A stretch of DNA of 64,000 nucleotides from Phaeospirillum tilakii (GCF_042683125.1 NZ_JBHUIY010000012.1:41787-105786); one strand, 5' to 3'; shown: positions 33,570 to 43,300, counted from the stretch's first letter. Program-made: numbers and translations. The notes: generated from the sequence alone by a model not told the origin.

Positions 33570-34184
33570 TCAGGGCAAATAGGGGATCCGCTCGACCGTG
33601 CCGCCCGCCAGCCGGAACAGCGCCTCCTGCGGGGATTCGGCCCGCATCGCCGCGTCCGGGTCCTGGCCGAGATAGAGGCCGCGCAGCACCCGCCCGGCGA
33701 TGCCGTGGCTGACCGCCACCACCCGGTCGTCGGGGGCCAGCGTGCCCAGCCAGTCGGTCAGCCGGGCCGACAGGGCGGCATGGCTTTCGCCGCCCGGGGC
33801 CTTGAACGCCCAATGGTCGAGCCCGCCGCCGCGCATCAGGTCGGGGTGGGCCTGCTCCAGGTCGGCCTTGGTCTGGCCCGAGAACGGGCCGGTGTCGATC
33901 TCGGCCAGCCGGGGATCGAACCCCACCCGGCGGAAATCGAGCCCGGCGATCTCGCACAGGATCCCGGTGGTGCAGGCGCAGCGGCCGAGCGGGCTCGACA
34001 CCACCCGCCACCCGGCGCCGCCGCCGGTCAGGGCGGCGACGGTGCGGCCGGCGCGGCGGGCCTGGGCGATGCCGGCCGGGGTCAGCGGCGAATCGGCGTG
34101 GCCCTGGACCCGCTTTTCCAGGTTGGAGACCGTCTCGCCGTGGCGCAGCAGCAGGATGACCGGGCCGGAGGCCGCCCCGCTCAT
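33570..34184 (-). CDS. Histidine phosphatase family protein
   Basis: The protein is 204 residues. The catalytic RHG motif is LLLRHGETVSN (His15), with SPLGRC, the acidic EIDTGPFSGQTKADLEQAHPDL and the second His in VAVSHGIAGRVLRGL. This is the phosphoglycerate-mutase/GpmB-like branch; substrate unknown. It starts inside the last codon of pheT (ATGA overlap), so it is translated with the phenylalanyl-tRNA synthetase operon. Confidence 0.92.
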   Translation of the reverse strand: MSGAASGPVILLLRHGETVSNLEKRVQGHADSPLTPAGIAQARRAGRTVAALTGGGAGWRVVSSPLGRCACTTGILCEIAGLDFRRVGFDPRLAEIDTGPFSGQTKADLEQAHPDLMRGGGLDHWAFKAPGGESHAALSARLTDWLGTLAPDDRVVAVSHGIAGRVLRGLYLGQDPDAAMRAESPQEALFRLAGGTVERIPYLP

Positions 34185-36577
34185 CCGCGCAGCTCGCCGC
34201 CGCTGGCCTTGATCACCGCCTGCACCACCTTGGCCGAGACCGCCTCGATGTCCTCGTCGGTCAGGGTGCGGTCGGTCGGCTGGAGGGTGACGTTGATCGC
34301 CAGCGACTTCTTGCCGGCGGGCAGATGGCTGCCCTCGTAGAGGTCGAACACGGTGACGTCGCCGATCAGCGCCTTGTCGGCGTTGCGGGCGGCGCGCAGC
34401 ACCTGCTCGGCCGGCACCGTGCTGTCGAGCACGAAGGCGAAGTCGCGCTCAAGCGGCTGGAAGGCCGAGGCCTTCAGCAGCGGCCGGGCCCGGCTCGGCT
34501 TGGCCTTCAGCGGCGGCAGGGCGGACAGGAACAGTTCGAACCCGACCAGCGGCCCCTTGATCCCCAGTTCGGCCAGCACGCCGGGATGCAGCTCGCCGAA
34601 ATGGGCCACCGGCTTGTTGCCGAGCCGCAGGGTGCCGGCGCGGCCGGGATGGTACCAGGACGGCGCCTCGGCGACGGTGACAAGGCCGTCGGGCGACAGG
34701 CCGGCGGCGGCGATCGCCACCAGCAGGTCGGCCTTGGCGTCGAAGGCATCGACCGGACGCGGCGCGCCGCTCCAGTGCCGCCCGGCCGCCCGGCCGGCGC
34801 GCAGGCCGGCGGCGACCAGCCGCTGCTGGCCCGGCTCGGGGCCGTCGAACTGCGGCCCGATCTCGAACAGGCCGAAATCGCGCAGGCCGCGATCGGCGTT
34901 GCGGCCGGCGGCGGTGGCGAGATTGGGCAGCAGCGACGGCCGCATCGCGTCGAGATCGGCCGAGATCGGGTTGGCCAGCCGCAAAGCGGGGTCGCCGCCG
35001 CCGAAGCGGGCGGCCAGCGCCTGGGGCAGGAACGACCAGGTGACGCTTTCGACCAGCCCGCGCGCGGCGAGCTGGCGCCGCACCCAGCCGACCCGGCGCT
35101 GGGCCGGGGTCAGCACCGGGCGGGGCATCGACGGGCGCGGCAGCGGGGTGGCCGGGATCGAATCGTAGCCGACGATGCGGACGATTTCCTCGATCAGGTC
35201 ATGCTCGCCCGAGATGTCGCCGCGCCAGGACGGCGGGTTGACCAGCAGCCCGTCGCCATGTTCGGCCACCGCGCAGCCGAGCGCGTGCAGGATCGCCTCC
35301 TGCCGCTCCGGCGCCACCGCGATCCCGCCGAGGGCGGCGACGCGGCCGGGGCGCAGCACGATCGATTTCTGCCAGTCGGGCTCGGTGCCGGCGATCACCG
35401 GCTCCGACGCCTCGCCGCCGCACAGGTCGAGGATCATCCGCGTCGCCAGTTCCAGCGCCGGCACGACGAAGGCCGGATCGACCCCGCGCTCGAAGCGGAA
35501 GCGGGCGTCGGACAGCAGATCGAGGCGGCGGCCGGTGCCGGCGGTGCGGGCCGGGTCGAAATAAGCGGCCTCGAGGAACACCGCGCTGGTGGTCTCGGTG
35601 CAGCCCGAGGATTCGCCACCCATCACCCCGCCGAGGGCGAGCGGGCCGGTGGAATCGGCGATCACCGTCATCTCGCCGTCAAGCGCGTAGGTCTTGCCGT
35701 TGAGCGCGGCCAGGGTCTCGCCCGGGCGGGCGAGGCGGGCGACGATGTCGCCCTCGACCCGGCCGGCGTCGAACACATGCAGCGGCCGGTTGAGGTCGAA
35801 GGTGAAGAAGTTGGTGATGTCGACCAGCGCCGAGATCGGGCGCAGGCCGATCGCGCTCAGCCGGTCCTTCAGCCATTGCGGGCTTTCGCCGTTGCTGAGG
35901 CCGCGGATCAGGCGGCCGGCGAACAGCGGGCAGGCAGTGGCGGTCTCGGGGGTGAAGTCGAGCTTGACCCCGATCGGGCTGGCGAAGCCGCCCGGCACCG
36001 GCTCGACCGTCAGCGGCCGGAGCGTACCGAGGCCGGCGGCGGCGAGATCGCGGGCGATGCCGCGCACGCCGAGGCAGTCGGCGCGGTTGGGCGTCACCGA
36101 GATGTCGATCATCGGGTCGAACGGCACCACCTCGGTCAGCGCGGCGCCGACCGGGGTCGCCGGGTCCAGCTCGGCGATGCCGTGATGGTCCTCGCCCAGC
36201 GCCAGTTCGCGCCAGGAGCACATCATTCCCTGGCTTTCGACCCCGCGCACCGCGCCCTTCTTCAGCGCCTCGCCGGTGACCGGGATCACCACCCCGGGCT
36301 GGGCCAGGATCACCTTGAGGCCGGCCCGCGCGTTGGGGGCGCCGCACACCACCTGGAGGGTGGTGGTGCCGGTGGCGACCATGCAGACCTGGAGCCGGTC
36401 GGCGTTGGGATGGCGGTCGGCCGACAGGATGTGGCCGACGATGAAGCCGCCCAGCCGGCTGGCCGGGTCCTCGACCGCTTCGACCTCAAGGCCGACCCGG
36501 GTCAAAGCGGCGACGATCTCGTCCAGCGTCGCAGTGGTGTCGAGATGGGCCTTGAGCCAGGACAGGGTGAATTTCAT
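34181..36577 (-). CDS. pheT: Phenylalanyl-tRNA synthetase beta subunit
   Basis: The protein is 798 residues, full length. The start MKFTLSWLKAHLDT is conserved. The N-terminal tRNA-binding (EMAP-like) domain comes first, then the B3/B4 editing domain with SVTPNRADCLGVRGIARDLAAA, B5, the core catalytic-like module, and the C-terminal FDX-ACB anticodon-binding domain (FQPLERDFAFVLDSTVPAEQVL). With PheS it forms the alpha2beta2 enzyme that charges tRNA-Phe. It overlaps pheS by four bases. Confidence 0.97.
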   Translation of the reverse strand: MKFTLSWLKAHLDTTATLDEIVAALTRVGLEVEAVEDPASRLGGFIVGHILSADRHPNADRLQVCMVATGTTTLQVVCGAPNARAGLKVILAQPGVVIPVTGEALKKGAVRGVESQGMMCSWRELALGEDHHGIAELDPATPVGAALTEVVPFDPMIDISVTPNRADCLGVRGIARDLAAAGLGTLRPLTVEPVPGGFASPIGVKLDFTPETATACPLFAGRLIRGLSNGESPQWLKDRLSAIGLRPISALVDITNFFTFDLNRPLHVFDAGRVEGDIVARLARPGETLAALNGKTYALDGEMTVIADSTGPLALGGVMGGESSGCTETTSAVFLEAAYFDPARTAGTGRRLDLLSDARFRFERGVDPAFVVPALELATRMILDLCGGEASEPVIAGTEPDWQKSIVLRPGRVAALGGIAVAPERQEAILHALGCAVAEHGDGLLVNPPSWRGDISGEHDLIEEIVRIVGYDSIPATPLPRPSMPRPVLTPAQRRVGWVRRQLAARGLVESVTWSFLPQALAARFGGGDPALRLANPISADLDAMRPSLLPNLATAAGRNADRGLRDFGLFEIGPQFDGPEPGQQRLVAAGLRAGRAAGRHWSGAPRPVDAFDAKADLLVAIAAAGLSPDGLVTVAEAPSWYHPGRAGTLRLGNKPVAHFGELHPGVLAELGIKGPLVGFELFLSALPPLKAKPSRARPLLKASAFQPLERDFAFVLDSTVPAEQVLRAARNADKALIGDVTVFDLYEGSHLPAGKKSLAINVTLQPTDRTLTDEDIEAVSAKVVQAVIKASGGELRG

Positions 36578-37650
36578 CGGGTAAGCCCCCCCGCGATGGT
36601 GGGAACGTCGAGCGCGGCGAAGCCGTAATGGCGCAGCCAGCGCAGATCGGACTCGAAGAAGGTGCGCAGATCGGGAATGCCGTATTTCAGCATCGCCAGC
36701 CGCTCGACGCCCATGCCGAAGGCGAAGCCCTGATACTCGTCGGGATCGATCCCGCAATTGCGCAGCACGTTGGGATGGACCATGCCGCTGCCCAGCACCT
36801 CGAGCCAGCCGGCGCCGGGGCCGATCCGCAGCTCGCCGCCCTGGCGCGAGCAGCCGATATCGACCTCGGCCGAGGGTTCGGTGAAGGGGAAGAAGCTGGG
36901 GCGGAACCGCACCGGCACGTCATCGACCTCGAAGAAGGCGCGGACGAACTCGATCAGGCAGCCCTTGAGGTGGCCCATGTGGGTGGCCTTGTCGATCACC
37001 AGCCCCTCGACCTGATGGAACATCGGGGTGTGGGTCATGTCGGAATCGCAGCGATAGGTGCGGCCCGGCACGATCACCCGGATCGGCGGCTTCTGGGCGA
37101 GCATGGTGCGGATCTGCACCGGCGAGGTGTGGGTGCGCAGCAGGTGGCGGCCGCCATCCTCGCGCTCGCCGAAATAGAAGGTGTCGTGCATCTGCCGGGC
37201 GGGATGCTCCGGCGGGATGTTGAGGGCGGTGAAATTGTGGAAATCGTCCTCGATGTCCGGCCCCTCGGCGACGGCGAAGCCCATCTGGGCGAAGATCTCG
37301 ACGATCTCCTCGATGGTCTGGCTGATCGGATGGATCCGCCCCTGGCTTTCCGGCCGCGCCGGCAGGGTGACGTCGATCCGCTCGCGCTCCAGCCGTTCGG
37401 CCAGCGCCTGGGCTTCCAGCGCGGCGCGGGCGGAATCGAGGGCGGCGGCGATCTCGTCGCGGGCGAGGTTGAGCCGGGCGCCGGCCTCCTTGCGCTCCTC
37501 GGGCGACATCCCGCCCAGCCCCTTCATCAGGCCGGAAATGGTGCCCTTCTTGCCGAGCGCGGCGACGCGGGCGGCTTCCACCTGCTCAAGGCTGGTCGCC
37601 TGGGCGATGGCGGCCAGCGCTTCGGCGCGCAGTCGATCCAGATCTTGCAT
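36574..37650 (-). CDS. pheS: Phenylalanyl-tRNA synthetase alpha subunit
   Basis: The protein is 358 residues, class II catalytic subunit. A coiled-coil N-terminal arm is followed by motif 1 (HPISQTIEEIVEIFAQMGF), the HTSPVQIRTM stretch, motif 2 (VRFRPSFFPFTEPSAEVDIGC) and motif 3 (AFGMGVERLAMLKYGI). It sits 153 bases after rplT in the same direction with a hairpin in between, the common rpmI-rplT-pheST order. Confidence 0.97.
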   Translation of the reverse strand: MQDLDRLRAEALAAIAQATSLEQVEAARVAALGKKGTISGLMKGLGGMSPEERKEAGARLNLARDEIAAALDSARAALEAQALAERLERERIDVTLPARPESQGRIHPISQTIEEIVEIFAQMGFAVAEGPDIEDDFHNFTALNIPPEHPARQMHDTFYFGEREDGGRHLLRTHTSPVQIRTMLAQKPPIRVIVPGRTYRCDSDMTHTPMFHQVEGLVIDKATHMGHLKGCLIEFVRAFFEVDDVPVRFRPSFFPFTEPSAEVDIGCSRQGGELRIGPGAGWLEVLGSGMVHPNVLRNCGIDPDEYQGFAFGMGVERLAMLKYGIPDLRTFFESDLRWLRHYGFAALDVPTIAGGLTR

Positions 37651-37746
37651 CGGTCGCTTCCTTCAACGCTTGTCGGGCGCGCCGGCCGCCCGCCCCCGGG
37701 GGCTGGCGCGCTGTCTGTCGGGCCGGAACGCCGGCCGCGGATGCGA

Positions 37747-37778
37747 ACAGGGGCCGCACCCAACGGGCCGGCCCCTGT
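37747..37778 (-). terminator. Hairpin between rplT and pheS
   Basis: Perfect ten-base-pair stem ACAGGGGCCG / CGGCCCCTGT with a 12-base loop. No T-run; it may act as an attenuator or reduce read-through into pheST. A small TTCCCG-TG-CGGGAA palindrome lies next to it. Confidence 0.5.
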
Positions 37779-37803
37779 CCCACATCATTCCCGTGCGGGA
37801 AAC

Positions 37804-38160
37804 CTACCGCAGGGCGGCCTGGGCCTTTTCGACCAGGGCGCGGAAGGCGTCCGGCTCGCGGATCGCGATGTCCGACAGCACCTTGCGGTCGAGGGCGATG
37901 CCGGCCTTCTTCAGCCCGTCCATGAAACGGGAGTAGGGCAGGCCGTGGGCGCGGGCGCCGGCGTTGATGCGCTGGATCCACAAAGCGCGGAAATTGCGCT
38001 TCTTGGCCCGGCGGTCACGGTAGGCGTACCGCAGCGCCTTTTCGACCTTCTCGATCGCGACGCGGAAGCAGGTGCTGGCGCGGCCACGATAGCCCTTGGC
38101 GAGCTTGAGAATCTTGCGGTGACGGGCGTGGGTGGTCACGCCTCTCTTGACGTGCGCCAT
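37804..38160 (-). CDS. rplT: 50S ribosomal protein L20
   Basis: The protein is 118 residues and very basic; the MAHVKRGVTTHARHRKILKLAKGYRG start and the RINAGARAHGLPYSRFMDGLKKAGI end are typical of L20. It binds 23S rRNA early in assembly and in other bacteria represses its own operon. It follows rpmI after three bases. Confidence 0.98.
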   Translation of the reverse strand: MAHVKRGVTTHARHRKILKLAKGYRGRASTCFRVAIEKVEKALRYAYRDRRAKKRNFRALWIQRINAGARAHGLPYSRFMDGLKKAGIALDRKVLSDIAIREPDAFRALVEKAQAALR

Positions 38161-38163
38161 GGG

Positions 38164-38367
38164 TTAGACTCCGTTCGGCAGGTAGAACTTCTTGATGTTG
38201 TCCCCGTCCGTCTTGAACAGGACGAAGGTGCCGCGGGCCTGCCGCTTCATCTTCTGGCTCTTGGCCGACAGGCAGTGGCGCTTGAAGGCCACGTTGCCTT
38301 TGACCTTGCCGCTGCCGGTGAGGCTGAACCGCTTCTTGGCGGCGCTCTTGGTCTTCATCTTGGGCAT
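38164..38367 (-). CDS. rpmI: 50S ribosomal protein L35
   Basis: The protein is 67 residues; MPKMKTKSAAKKRFSLTGSGKVKG is the conserved L35 start. It is first in the rpmI-rplT-pheS-pheT operon. infC is not upstream here; a MarR gene is found instead. Confidence 0.98.
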   Translation of the reverse strand: MPKMKTKSAAKKRFSLTGSGKVKGNVAFKRHCLSAKSQKMKRQARGTFVLFKTDGDNIKKFYLPNGV

Positions 38368-38450
38368 TTGCGCTTTCCTTGAGTGAAGCGTTTGATTGAA
38401 GTCACGCCGCAGGCAGCCCGAACGGCCCGGCCGGCGCGGAGAAGGCGACG

Positions 38451-38479
38451 CTTATAGCGCGGGGACCTCGCGAATGCAA
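38451..38479 (-). promoter_or_regulatory. Promoter of the rpmI-rplT-pheST operon
   Basis: Minus-strand TTGCAT and TATAAG hexamers with a 17-base spacer, which gives a leader of about 75-80 bases before rpmI, room for L20 autoregulation. Confidence 0.7.
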
Positions 38480-38486
38480 GGTTTGC

Positions 38487-38553
38487 GCGGGCTCTGCCCG
38501 CACCCGCCAAGGGCCGGGGGCCCTTGGATCCCGTTCCCTGGTTCTTCGCGCGG
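38487..38553 (+). repeat. Dispersed palindromic element, type A (with conserved tail)
   Basis: GCGGGC-TCT-GCCCGC, CACCCG linker, CCAAGGGCC-GGG-GGCCCTTGG, then a tail with CTTCGCGCGGC shared with the copy at 26591. It lies between the rpmI promoter and the 3' end of the MarR gene. Confidence 0.75.
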
Positions 38554-38563
38554 CGAGTGCCGA

Positions 38564-39049
38564 TCAGGGGGCGGAATCCAGCAATTTGCCGAGCAGGGCC
38601 GACAGCTGCGCGCGCTCATCCGGGCTCAGGTGTCGCACGATCGCCTGCTGGTTGGCGACGTGGGCCTCGACCGCGCGGTCGATCAGCGTCCGGCCGGCGG
38701 CGGTGAGTCCGACCAGGGTGCCGCGTCGATCGGCCGGGTTGGGGCGCCGTTCGACCCAGCCCGCCGTCTCCAGCCGGTCGATCCGGTTGGTCATCCCGCC
38801 CGAGGAGATCATCGCCGCCTCGTATAGCGCGGTCGGGGTCAGCGCGTAAGGCGGGCCGCTCCGCCGCAGCGTCGCCAGCACGTCGAATTCCCCCGGCTGC
38901 AACCCGAAGCGGGCGAACAGCGGGTTGAGGCGGTCGCGCAGGATCACCTGCGCCGCCTCGCCCAGCCGTCCCAGCAACACCATCGGCCCGGTCTCGAGAT
39001 CCGGCCGTTCCCGCGCCCATTGCGCGGCGGCCCTGGCGGCCCTATCCAT
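38564..39049 (-). CDS. MarR-family transcriptional regulator
   Basis: The protein is 161 residues with a winged-helix MarR fold: LFARFGLQPGEFDVLATLRRSG, the recognition helix ALYEAAMISSGGMTNRIDRLE and wing WVERRPNPADRRGTLVGLTAAG. GGGGGA upstream sets the ATG; an in-frame ATG four codons earlier is possible. It is divergent from an EamA exporter, and two matching operators lie between them, so it most likely represses itself and the exporter until a ligand binds. Confidence 0.92.
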   Translation of the reverse strand: MDRAARAAAQWARERPDLETGPMVLLGRLGEAAQVILRDRLNPLFARFGLQPGEFDVLATLRRSGPPYALTPTALYEAAMISSGGMTNRIDRLETAGWVERRPNPADRRGTLVGLTAAGRTLIDRAVEAHVANQQAIVRHLSPDERAQLSALLGKLLDSAP

Positions 39050-39062
39050 CGATCCCCCCATT

Positions 39063-39101
39063 TATCTTGACGTTAAGATAAACTATCTTTATATCAAGAT
39101 A
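39063..39101. promoter_or_regulatory. Twin MarR operators between marR and eamA
   Basis: Two copies of the palindrome TATCTT-N6-AAGATA (at 39063 and 39084), centre-to-centre spacing 21 bases, about two helical turns. They begin 14 bases from the marR start. The AT-rich block stands out in a GC-rich region and is the expected binding site for the MarR dimer. Confidence 0.75.
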
Positions 39102-39154
39102 TCCGTGGAACGCCCCAGCGACAAGCGCCGCCCCTTTCCGAACAAGGGGGAGGT

Positions 39155-39199
39155 CCGGAGGCGCCAGCCTCCGGGCGGGGTGCGGGGCGGCCGCCCCGC
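39155..39199 (+). repeat. Dispersed palindromic element, type C, in the eamA leader
   Basis: CCGGAGGC-GCCA-GCCTCCGG and GCGGGGC-GGCC-GCCCCGC hairpins between the operators and the eamA start. It would sit in the 5' untranslated region. A near-identical copy lies just past the end of eamA. Confidence 0.7.
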
Positions 39200-39215
39200 C
39201 TGCAAGGACACCGCC

Positions 39216-40103
39216 ATGACAGTCTTTTCCCCCCACCTTCGCCTTGGCGACCTGCTGCCGACCGCCCTGGCGCCGATGATCTGGGGCAGCACCTATCTGG
39301 TCAGCACCGAATGGCTGGCGGGCTTCCCGCCGCTGCTGGTCGCCCTGCTGCGGGCGCTGCCGGCCGGGCTGCTGCTGCTGCTGATCGTCCGCCGCCTGCC
39401 GAGCGGCCCCTGGCTGGGCCGGGTCCTGATCCTCGGCGCGCTCAATTTCTCGATCTTCTGGACCCTGCTGTTCGTTGCTGCCTATCGCCTGCCGGGCGGG
39501 GTGGCGGCGACGCTGGGGGCGCTCCAGCCGTTGCTGGTGATCCTGCTGGCCTCGGTCTGGCTGGGGCAGCGCATCCGGGCCCAGGCGGTCGTTGCCGCGC
39601 TGATCGGCCTGGGCGGGGTCGCCCTGCTGGTGCTGACCCCCGAGGCGGCGCTCGATCCGCTCGGCCTCGCCGCCGCCTTGGGCGGGGCGGTGTCGATGGC
39701 CTGCGGCACGGTGCTGACCCGGCGCTGGCAACCGCCGGTCTCGCTGCTGACCCTCACCGCCTGGCAATTGACCGCCGGTGGCCTGCTGCTGATCCCGCCC
39801 GCCTTGCTGTTCGCCCCGCTTCCGCCAACGCTCACGCCGACGAACCTGATTGGCCTGGGCTGGCTCGGGCTGGTGGGCGGGGCGCTGACCTACTGGCTGT
39901 GGTTCCGGGGCATCGCCCGGCTGGAGGCGGCGGTGGTGTCCTCGCTGGGCTTTCTCAGTCCGGTGACGGCGGTGCTGCTGGGCTGGATCGGGCTGGGCCA
40001 GTCGCTGACCCCGTTCCAGCTCGCCGGGGTGGTCCTGGTGATCGGCGGCATCTGGCTCGGCCAGCGCCCGCCCGCCCGGCCGTCATCGGATCGAGCGGCC
40101 TGA
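39216..40103 (+). CDS. EamA-family exporter (drug/metabolite transporter)
   Basis: The protein is 295 residues with ten predicted membrane helices in two EamA repeats (MIWGSTYLVSTEWLAGFPPLLVALLRALPAG and the second around GWLGLVGGALTYWLWFRGIARLEAAVVSSLGFLSPVTAVLLGW). Such carriers export amino acids, purines or drugs; the substrate is unknown. AAGGACACCGCC precedes the ATG. Control by the divergent MarR regulator is strongly suggested by the twin operators. Confidence 0.9.
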   Translation: MTVFSPHLRLGDLLPTALAPMIWGSTYLVSTEWLAGFPPLLVALLRALPAGLLLLLIVRRLPSGPWLGRVLILGALNFSIFWTLLFVAAYRLPGGVAATLGALQPLLVILLASVWLGQRIRAQAVVAALIGLGGVALLVLTPEAALDPLGLAAALGGAVSMACGTVLTRRWQPPVSLLTLTAWQLTAGGLLLIPPALLFAPLPPTLTPTNLIGLGWLGLVGGALTYWLWFRGIARLEAAVVSSLGFLSPVTAVLLGWIGLGQSLTPFQLAGVVLVIGGIWLGQRPPARPSSDRAA

Positions 40104-40173
40104 GGCCCGCGAAACAGGGTCATCAACGTTATTGGGCACTCGCCCAAACCCCCTTGATAAAAACAGGGGAGGT

Positions 40174-40217
40174 CTGGAGGCGCCAGCCTCCAGGCGGGGC
40201 CCGGGGCGGCAGCCCCG
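40174..40217 (+). repeat. Dispersed palindromic element, type C, after eamA
   Basis: CTGGAGGC-GCCA-GCCTCCAG and CGGGGC-GGCA-GCCCCG. Direct-orientation copy of the element in the eamA leader, so the exporter gene is bracketed by two near-identical repeats about 1 kb apart. Confidence 0.7.
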
Positions 40218-40245
40218 CAGGCGGCCTGAACCGCGAAAAAGCGCG

Positions 40246-40312
40246 CCTCCCCCCCCGGTCAAAGCCTCCCAAAACTTCCGGGGGGGGAGGGCCGGGGCAT
40301 TTCCGGCCCCGG
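40246..40312. terminator. Strong hairpins in the eamA/pyc convergent gap
   Basis: A perfect 13-base-pair stem, CCTCCCCCCCCGG / CCGGGGGGGGAGG, with a 19-base loop, followed by CCGGGGC-ATTTCCG-GCCCCGG. They lie 43 bases past the pyc stop and after the type C repeat. Confidence 0.6.
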
Positions 40313-40354
40313 TCGGGGCGGGCCGCGTCGATGCGCCGCCCGCTCTGTTATCCG

Positions 40355-43300
40355 TTACGCGGTGGCCGCGCCCTCCAGCACCACCAGCAGGTCCTTGGCC
40401 TCGACCTGGGTGCCGGGGGTGACCGCGACCTGGGCGACGATGCCGGCTCGTTCGGCCCGCACCGCCGTCTCCATCTTCATCGCCTCGATCGCCACCAGCA
40501 GGTCGCCCTTCTCGACCGGCTGGCCGGGATGGACCGCGACGCTGACCACCAGACCGGGCATCGGCGCGCCGATCTGGGCCGGGTTGCCCGGCTCGGCCTT
40601 GGGGCGCGCCACCCGGGCCGGGGCGACGGTGCGATCACTGATCCGCACCACCCGGGGCTGGCCGTTCAGCTCGAAGAACACCTTGCGCTCGCCGTCGGCG
40701 TCGGCCTCGCCGATGGCGAGGAAGCGGATGATCAGGCTCTTGCCGCGCTCGATCTCGACGCTGATCTCCTGGCCCGGCTGCATGCCGTAGAAGAACACGT
40801 CGGTCGGCAGGCCGGAGACGTCGCCGAAGCTGCGCTGATGGGCGGCGAAATCGGTGAACACCTTGGGATACATCAGGTAGGAGGCCAGCTCGGCCTCGCT
40901 GACCGTCCGCCCGGCCTTGGTCTCGGCGGCGGCGCGCTCGGCGGCGAGGTCGGCCGGCGGCAGCACCGCGCCGGGACGGACCCGGATCGGCTCGGCCCCG
41001 GCCAGCACCTTCTTCTGCAACGCCGCGGGGAAGCCGCCGACCGGCTGGCCGAGGTCGCCCTTGAAGAACGACACCACCGATTCGGGGAAGGCGATCTCCT
41101 TGTGCGGATCGAGCACGTCCTCGGGGGTCAGGTTGCTGGTGACCATCATCAGCGCCATGTCGCCGACCACCTTGCTGGTGGGGGTCACCTTGACCACGTC
41201 GCCGAACAGGCGGTTGACGTCGGCATAGGCCTGGGCGACCCAGTCCCAATGCTGCTCGACCCCGAGCGAGCGGGCCTGGGCGCGCAGGTTGGTGTACTGG
41301 CCGCCCGGCATTTCGTGGCGATAGACGTCGGCGGTGCCGGAACGGATGTCGGCCTCGAACGGGGCATAGAGCGCCCGCACCCCTTCCCAGTAGCGCGACA
41401 GATCGTTGAGGGCGGTGTGATCGAGCCCGGGATCGCGCTCGTGCTGGGCCAGCGCGGCGCAGATCGAGCCGAGCGGCGGCTGCGAGGTCAGCCCGCTCAT
41501 CGCATCCATCGCCGCGTCGATCGCATCGACCCCGGCCTCGACCGCCGCCAGCACGCTGGCCGCCGACAGGCCCGAGGTGTCGTGGGTATGGAAATGGATC
41601 GGCAGGCCGACTTCCTGCTTGAGGGTCCGCACCAGCCGGGCGATCGCCTTCGGCTTGGCCAGTCCGGCCATGTCCTTGATGCCGAGGATGTGGGCGCCGG
41701 CCGCCTCCAGCTCCTTGGCCATCGTCACGTAATATTTGAGGTCGTATTTCGGCCGCGCCGGGTCGTCGAGGTCGCCGGTGTAGCAGATGGTGCCCTCGCA
41801 CAGCCGGCCGGTCTCGCGCACCGCGTCGATCGCCACCCGCATGTTGTCGACCCAGTTGAGCGAGTCGAACACCCGGAACAGGTCCACCCCGTTCTCCGCC
41901 GCCTGGGCGACGAAATGGCGCACCACATTGTCGGGGTAGTTGGTGTAGCCGACCGCGTTGGCCGAGCGCAGCAGCATTTGCAGCAGCAGGTTGGGCATCG
42001 CCCGGCGGAAGCCGTGCAGCCGCTCCCACGGATCCTCCTTGAGGAAGCGCATCGCCACGTCGAAGGTGGCGCCGCCCCAGCATTCGACCGAGAACAGGCC
42101 GGGCAGGCGGCGGGCATAGGCCGGGGCCGCCGCCATCAGGTCGGCGGTGCGCATCCGGGTCGCGATCAGCGATTGGTGGGCGTCGCGGAAGGTGGTGTCG
42201 GTGATCAGCACCCGCTTCTGCTCCAGCATCCAGCGGGCCAGCCCCTCGGCGCCGAGCCGGTCGAGCAATTGCTTGCTGCCGTCGGGCGGCGGCGCGCCAT
42301 GGTCCCAGGCCGGGGCCTCGGGCACGCTGACGCTCTTGGGCTGGGGCAGGCCGGCGACCTCGGGGTTGCCGTTGACCATCACCTCGCCGATGAAGTTCAG
42401 CAGCCGGCTGGCGCGGTCGCGCCGCTCGGAGCGGGTGAACAGCTCGGGGGTCTCGTCGATGAAGCGGGTGGTGTACTCGCAGGCGACGAAGCGGGGATGG
42501 CAGATCACCGCCTCGAGGAAGGTCAGGTTGGTGGCGACGCCGCGAATGCGGAATTCGCGCAGCGCCCGTTCCATCCGCAGGATCGCCTCGTCCGGGGTCG
42601 GCGCCCAGGCGGTGACCTTCTCCAGCAGCGAATCGTAATGGCGGGTGATCAGCGCCCCCGAGAAGGCGGTGCCGCCGTCGAGGCGGATGCCGAAGCCGGC
42701 GGCGCCGCGATAGGCGGTGATCCGGCCGTAATCGGGGATGAAGGCGTTGGAGGGATCCTCGGTGGTGATGCGGCACTGGATGGCGTGGCCGTTGAGGCGA
42801 ACCTCGTGCTGGTGCGGCAGCTCGGCGCCGGGCTGGCCGATCCGGGCACCGGCGGCGATGCGGATCTGCGCCTTGACGATGTCGATCCCGGTGACGACCT
42901 CGGTGACGGTGTGCTCGACCTGGACGCGGGGATTGACCTCGATGAAATAGAACGCGCCGCTGTCGACATCCATCAGGAACTCGACCGTGCCGGCGTTCTG
43001 GTAGCCGGCGGCGCGGGCCAGCGTCAGCGCGGCGGCGCACAGCGCCTCGCGCCCGGCCGGGTCGAGATAGGGGGCGGGGGCGCGCTCGACCACCTTCTGA
43101 TTGCGCCGCTGCACCGAGCAGTCGCGCTCGAACAGATGGAGCAGCTCGCCGCCGGCATCGCCCAGGATCTGCACCTCGACATGGCGGGCGCGGCGGACCA
43201 GCTTCTCCAGATAGACCTCGTCATTGCCGAACGCCGCCTTGGCCTCGCGCCGGGCCACCGCGACCAGCTCGGCCAGCTCGTCGGCGTTTTCGACCACGCG

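Noticed and set aside
38368..38563. tRNA or small RNA gene upstream of rpmI
   Set aside because: Structure here is explained by the operon promoter and a type A repeat; no tRNA arms or T-loop sequence were seen in any gap of the window.
39155..40217. eamA flanked by insertion-sequence ends
   Set aside because: The repeats are direct, hairpin-rich, match many non-mobile intergenic sites and lack target duplications or a transposase.
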